From positions 1-8,464 of the forward strand of contig SXKQ01000017.1 of NCBI GenBank assembly GCA_005778045.1: DNA of 8,464 nucleotides. The letters are read 5' to 3'. Positions 5,259 to 8,464 of this stretch are shown piece after piece; position 1 is the first letter of the stretch, and every line of letters starts with the position of its first letter. The translations under genes were made by a program, and so were the position numbers. The stretch is from Planctomycetia bacterium (GTDB lineage: Bacteria; Planctomycetota; UBA1135; GCA-002686595). Under the pieces are notes generated by a model, which saw only the letters and a list, made by a program, of their open reading frames with translations, made no database searches and was not told the origin of the DNA.

Positions 5259-6364
5259 AGCTCTGCGTCGTGGCCGGCACGCGGCCCGAGACGATCAAGG
5301 TCGCGCCGATCCTGTGGGAGCTCGCGCGGCGCGGGATTCCGCATGTCTTCGTGCACACGGGCCAGCACTACTCGCACGCGCTGCGCGAGCAGGCCTTCCT
5401 CGACCTGCGGCTCGCGCCGCCGCACGTGAGCCTCTCGATCGGCGGCAGTCCCGTCGGCCACCAGCTGGCGCAGATGACGCCCGCGCTGCGGGCCGTACTC
5501 GCGCGCGAGCGACCGTCGGCCGTGATCGTGCAGGGCGACACCAACTCCGCGCTCGCCGGCGCGCTCGCCGCGTCGGCGGAGGGCGTTCCGCTGGCGCACG
5601 TCGAGGCCGGACTGCGCAGCTTCGACAACGCGATGGTGGAGGAGTTGAACCGCATCGTCGCCGACAGCATCTCCGACTTCCTGTTCGCTCCGACGGACGT
5701 CTCGCGCGCCAACCTGCTGGCCGAAGGCCACGACCCGGCGCGCATCACGGTCACGGGCAACACCTGCGTCGACGCGCTCGCGGTCACATTGCCGCTCGCC
5801 CGCAGCCAGTCGACGGTCCATGCGCGCCTCGGACTCGCGCCGCGCGGCTACACGCTCGCCACGCTGCATCGGCCCGAGCTCGTCGACCAGGAAGAGCGGC
5901 TGCGGGCCGTGATCGAGGGCTTGACGCGCCTCGGCGCCAGCGGACGGCAGATCGTGTTCCCGGTGCACCCGCGCACGCTCAACAACGTGCGGCGCTTCGG
6001 GCTCGAGCCCGCGCTGCGCTCGATCCCGCGTCTCGTCGCGACCGAGCCGCTGGGCTACCTCGACTTCCTCGTGCTGCAGGCCGATGCGGCGCTGATCGTG
6101 TCGGACTCGGGCGGCATTCAGGAGGAGTCCTGCGTGCTCGGCGTGCCGTGTGTGACGGTGCGCGAGAGCACGGAGCGCACGGAGTCGGTCGACGTCGGCG
6201 CGAGCGTGCTGGTCGGGCACTCGGCGCAGGCCATCTGCGATGCCGCGACCGCGCTCTCGGCCCGGACCGCCCTCTGGCTCTCGCCCTATGGCGACGGTCG
6301 CGCGGCGGTGCGCATCCTCGATACGCTGTGCGCCGCGGACTTGCCGCGGAAGGCGCAACGTTGA
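5246..6364 (+). CDS. wecB: UDP-N-acetylglucosamine 2-epimerase (non-hydrolysing)
   Basis: A 372-residue protein of normal family length. It interconverts UDP-GlcNAc and UDP-ManNAc (EC 5.1.3.14) in the cytosol, feeding ManNAc-containing surface polysaccharides. The motifs are in order: GTRPE 11-15, HTGQHY 37-42, VQGDTNSALAG from 95, HVEAGLRS 118-125 with EELNRI following, FAPTDVSRANLL, VTGNTCVDAL, TLHRPELVD around 208-214, FPVHPRT, and SDSGGIQEE 286-294 followed by RESTERTE 306-313. The HR-EN motif usual near residue 208 is HRPELVD here, a mild deviation. ATG 5246 lies inside the last codons of the toroid gene, and no independent Shine-Dalgarno is seen, which suggests translational coupling. 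The stop TGA overlaps the TTG start of the glycosyltransferase. The hydrolysing NeuC-type relative is the main alternative; the residues seen fit WecB/MnaA better. Confidence 0.93.
   Translation: MAALKLCVVAGTRPETIKVAPILWELARRGIPHVFVHTGQHYSHALREQAFLDLRLAPPHVSLSIGGSPVGHQLAQMTPALRAVLARERPSAVIVQGDTNSALAGALAASAEGVPLAHVEAGLRSFDNAMVEELNRIVADSISDFLFAPTDVSRANLLAEGHDPARITVTGNTCVDALAVTLPLARSQSTVHARLGLAPRGYTLATLHRPELVDQEERLRAVIEGLTRLGASGRQIVFPVHPRTLNNVRRFGLEPALRSIPRLVATEPLGYLDFLVLQADAALIVSDSGGIQEESCVLGVPCVTVRESTERTESVDVGASVLVGHSAQAICDAATALSARTALWLSPYGDGRAAVRILDTLCAADLPRKAQR
6348..6353 (+). promoter_or_regulatory. Ribosome binding site deciding a TTG start
   Basis: GGAAGG lies seven bases before TTG 6361, an ideal Shine-Dalgarno spacing. 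It supports starting the glycosyltransferase at TTG 6361 (TTGA overlap with the wecB stop) rather than at the ATG four codons later. It is one of the few clear Shine-Dalgarno sites in the window. Confidence 0.6.
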
Positions 6365-7491
6365 AGATTCTGATGATCAGCGGGGACCGGCTGACTCCCT
6401 GCGGCGGGCGCGGCCCGCTGTGGGAGACGCAGCGCGGCTTCTCGAAGCACTTCGAGCGCGTCGACATCCTGCTGCCGCGCCCCGACGGCCCCGTCACGAC
6501 GCGCCAGATCCTCGGCAACGTCTATTTGCACCCGAGCGAGTCGGGGCGCGTTGGACTCGTGAACTCTTGGAGGCGCACGGGCCTGCAGTTGCTCGAGGAG
6601 CACGGTCACGAGCTGATGGTCGCGCACGACTACGGGCTCTTCATGGCGGGCCGCGCCTGCGCGTGGCTCACGCGTCGCACCGGCGTGCCGTACCTGTCCG
6701 AGATCCACCACGTGCCGGGCTATCCGATCGCGGCCTCGTGGCGCGAGCGCTTCGAGTGTGCCGCGACGCGCATGTACCTGCGCTGGGCGGAGAACAAGGC
6801 CCGCGCCTTCCGCGTGGTGAACGCGGGCGAGCTCGCGCCGCTGCTCGAGCAGCTCGGCGTGCCGCGCGAGAAGATCCTCGTGCTCGGCTCGCTCTACATC
6901 GACCTCGAAGTGTTCCGGCCCGTCGCCACGCCACCGCCGCGCGAGCAGGACATCGTGTACGCGGGACGCTTCGCTTCGAACAAGGGCCTCGACAAGCTGA
7001 TCGATGCGGTGGCGCTCCTGCGAGCGCGCGGTCGCAACTACCGCACGCTCTTCATTGGCATGGGGCCGCTCGAGGCGATGCTCCGCGAGCGCGCCCGCGC
7101 CAAGGGCGTCGAGGACCTGATTCGCATCCGCGGCTGGACCGACTCGACGGCCGAGCTCGCCGACGTGTATTGCCGCAGCGGCGTGGTGGTGTGCGCGTCG
7201 AGCTGTGAGGGCGGCCCGCGCGCGACCGTCGAGGGCATGGCCTGCGGCATCCCGACCGTGAGCACCAAGGTCGGCATGATGGTCGAGCTCATCCGAGACG
7301 GCTGGAACGGCTGGCACGCCGACTTCACCGTGCCCGGCCTCGCGCAGGCGCTCGACAACGTGCTCGCCGACGAAGCGAAGCGCCTCGCCATGGGCCGCAA
7401 CGCGCACGACTCCGTGCAGCGCTTCGACTACCAGTCGACGATCGAGGCCTACGCCGCCGGCATGAAGCAGCTCGCCCGCAAGCGCGCCTAG
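6361..7491 (+). CDS. GT4-family (GT-B fold) glycosyltransferase
   Basis: A 376-residue protein. The N-terminal Rossmann-like half begins KILMISGDRLTP and continues with a Gly-rich acceptor-side loop CGGRGPLWE (14-22) and IHHVPGYPIA (115-124). The C-terminal nucleotide-sugar half begins YAGRFASNKGLDKLIDAV (from 200) and holds the E-x7-E motif: E283-GGPRATV-E291, followed by GMACGIPTVSTKVG. This is the standard retaining GT4 arrangement, transferring a sugar from an NDP-sugar to a lipid-linked or growing glycan on the cytosolic face of the membrane. Acceptor and donor cannot be read from sequence. Being coupled to wecB, ManNAc or a derivative such as ManNAcA is a reasonable but unproven donor. 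It starts at TTG and overlaps wecB by four bases. It is the last gene of the run, with a 226-bp gap after it. Confidence 0.88.
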   Translation: MKILMISGDRLTPCGGRGPLWETQRGFSKHFERVDILLPRPDGPVTTRQILGNVYLHPSESGRVGLVNSWRRTGLQLLEEHGHELMVAHDYGLFMAGRACAWLTRRTGVPYLSEIHHVPGYPIAASWRERFECAATRMYLRWAENKARAFRVVNAGELAPLLEQLGVPREKILVLGSLYIDLEVFRPVATPPPREQDIVYAGRFASNKGLDKLIDAVALLRARGRNYRTLFIGMGPLEAMLRERARAKGVEDLIRIRGWTDSTAELADVYCRSGVVVCASSCEGGPRATVEGMACGIPTVSTKVGMMVELIRDGWNGWHADFTVPGLAQALDNVLADEAKRLAMGRNAHDSVQRFDYQSTIEAYAAGMKQLARKRA

Positions 7492-7591
7492 GGCGGCTTC
7501 ACGGGGCGGTCGGGAGGCGCGCACCCGAGTTGCTGCGCATTCCAGCCCCGAGCCGGGCTCACCTTCGAGTGCTGGCGCTCGGGCGGGGAGT

Positions 7592-7624
7592 GGAGGCGGG
7601 GGCACGGAGGCGGGAGCACGGAGG
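7592..7624 (+). repeat. Short 14-bp tandem repeat in the intergenic gap
   Basis: GGAGGCGGGGGCAC (7592-7605) is repeated as GGAGGCGGGAGCAC (7606-7619) and then as a partial GGAGG. It lies just upstream of the promoter-like box of the secreted HYR gene. The purine bias may only reflect slippage, or may mark a regulatory site. Confidence 0.4.
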
Positions 7625-7638
7625 GTTCTGCGGCGGCG

Positions 7639-7647
7639 TGGTAGAGT
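7639..7647 (+). promoter_or_regulatory. Extended -10 promoter element before the secreted HYR gene
   Basis: TGGTAGAGT matches TGnTAnnnT, with TAGAGT at 7642-7647, and shares GCGTGGTAG with the box at 4070. It predicts a start near 7654 and a leader of about 64 bases before ATG 7718. No convincing -35 is present. Confidence 0.33.
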
Positions 7648-7717
7648 CGCGGGCGTCGAAGTCGCTCGCGCGGGGCGCGGGTGGAATGTCGGGTTGATAC
7701 GTCAGGATGTCACAGTC

Positions 7718-8464
7718 ATGATTCGATTTGTTCGTGAGGCGCTGTCGGCGCTGGTGGTACTTGGATTCGGTTCGATTCCGGCGCTGGCGCAGCAGTGCTG
7801 CACCGGGAATGTGAGCACGTACTGCACGGCGGGGACGTCGGTGCAGGGGTGCTTGCCGCAGATTTCGAGTGCGGGCGTGCCGAGTGCGGATGCGGCGAGT
7901 GGGTTCACGATTCGCGTGGCGAGCGTGCCGGCGCAGCGTCAGGGGCTTGTGGTCTACGGGTTCTATGTGGCGAACCAGGCGTGGGCGCCGTTCAGCCCGA
8001 GTTACCTGTGTGTGGCGCCACCGGTGCAGCGCACGGGCGCGATGACGAGCGGCGGCGTCTTCGGACAGTGCAACGGCCAGCTCGCGGTCGACTTCAACGC
8101 GTGGCGCACCGCGAACCCCACGGCGCTCGGCTACCCCTTCGCCCAGGGCCAGACCATCCGCGCGCAGGGCTGGTACCGCGACCCGGCCGCGCCGTCGCAG
8201 ACGAATCTGAGCGACGCGCTGTTGTTCACGCTGTGCAGCGGCAGCGGCGACACCACGCCGCCGGTGATCACGAGCTGCGCGGCGCACCAGACGGTGGGCA
8301 CGGGCGCGGGCTGTCAGGGAGTGGTGCCGGACTTCACTGTCGGAATGGCTGCGACGGACAACTGCACGGCAGTCGTTCTCACCCAGTCACCCGCAGCTGG
8401 ATCGAGCGCTCCGCTCGGCGCGAACGTCGTCACCATCACGGCTCGTGACGCCACTGGCAACACG
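7718..8464 (+). CDS. Secreted Cys-rich domain protein with HYR-like module (3' partial)
   Basis: At least 249 residues, open at the right edge. MIRFVREALSALVVLGFGSI followed by PALA-QQCC is a classic Sec signal peptide, with predicted cleavage after Ala24. Residues 27-172 form the Cys-rich domain (CCTGNVSTYCTAGTSVQGC at 27-45, then YLCVAPPVQR, DFNAWRTANP, GWYRDPAAP, LSDALLFTLC), homologous to the decayed copy at 3014-3512. From residue 178 a HYR/Ig-like module begins: DTTPPVITSC, then DFTVGMAATDNCTAVVLTQS, and APLGANVVTITARDATGNT at the edge. This is close to the HYR pattern (TDNC ... G--VT-TA-DA-GNT). The expected role is an exported or cell-surface adhesion protein; it is likely longer, with more modules. 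The ATG at 7718 is chosen because it gives the signal peptide directly; an AGGA lies ten bases upstream. It follows the polysaccharide operon but appears to have its own promoter. Confidence 0.85.
   Translation, partial: MIRFVREALSALVVLGFGSIPALAQQCCTGNVSTYCTAGTSVQGCLPQISSAGVPSADAASGFTIRVASVPAQRQGLVVYGFYVANQAWAPFSPSYLCVAPPVQRTGAMTSGGVFGQCNGQLAVDFNAWRTANPTALGYPFAQGQTIRAQGWYRDPAAPSQTNLSDALLFTLCSGSGDTTPPVITSCAAHQTVGTGAGCQGVVPDFTVGMAATDNCTAVVLTQSPAAGSSAPLGANVVTITARDATGNT

Noticed and set aside
7547..7583. Stem CCCGAGC/GCTCGGG as a terminator after the glycosyltransferase
   Set aside because: The loop is 23 bases and there is no T tract; such stems are expected by chance at this base composition.
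1..8464. CRISPR array, insertion sequence, toxin-antitoxin or defence system
   Set aside because: No regularly spaced repeats, transposase, nuclease or other defence-type motifs were seen on either strand.

Overview
This is a GC-rich window (I judge roughly 70% G+C by eye) with dense, mostly unidirectional coding. It probably comes from an uncultured bacterium of the Planctomycetota or a similar lineage. The basis is recall, not a search. Two secreted proteins carry a Cys-rich domain with a 'YCT-GTS-GC ... LCV-PP ... DFNA ... RDP ... LS-AL-F-LC' pattern that I associate with planctomycete genomes, one of them followed by a HYR-like domain. There is also a formylglycine-generating-enzyme (FGE/SUMF1)-type fragment. 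Promoters look like extended -10 boxes with little Shine-Dalgarno signal.

Left part (1-1258). A fragment of a surface beta-helix-type protein runs off the left edge on the minus strand. Its normal N-terminus is missing and is replaced by a less GC-rich block (about 205-334) that contains an imperfect inverted repeat. Next, also on the minus strand, is a small integral-membrane protein of the 'small multi-drug export' type. It is divergent from a plus-strand gene for a glycerophosphodiester phosphodiesterase (GDPD)-like protein.

Middle part (1259-4100). The GDPD-like protein keeps the fold signature but has lost the catalytic histidines and metal ligands, and it carries an unrecognised C-terminal region of about 230 residues, so it is very probably a pseudoenzyme. 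It is followed 82 bases downstream by a clear selenocysteine tRNA (selC: UCA anticodon, 6-bp D stem, long variable arm). After that comes decayed sequence. A secreted Cys-rich-domain gene without a start or signal-peptide core is joined out of frame to the C-terminal half of an FGE-like gene. A small T-tailed hairpin follows.

Right part (4104-8464). Three tightly overlapping genes (13-nt and 4-nt overlaps) form a polysaccharide-biosynthesis operon. They encode an alpha/alpha-toroid-like protein of unknown activity, a non-hydrolysing UDP-GlcNAc 2-epimerase (WecB/MnaA) that would supply UDP-ManNAc, and a GT4-type glycosyltransferase that starts at TTG behind a good Shine-Dalgarno. A non-coding gap with a short tandem repeat and a promoter-like box leads into an intact secreted paralogue of the decayed Cys-rich gene. 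That gene has a signal peptide, the Cys-rich domain and a HYR-like module, and it runs off the right edge.

I do not see a complete undescribed system. The points most worth following up are the catalytically emptied GDPD with its novel C-terminal region, the orphan selC, the chimeric pseudogene next to it, and the toroid protein coupled to wecB.
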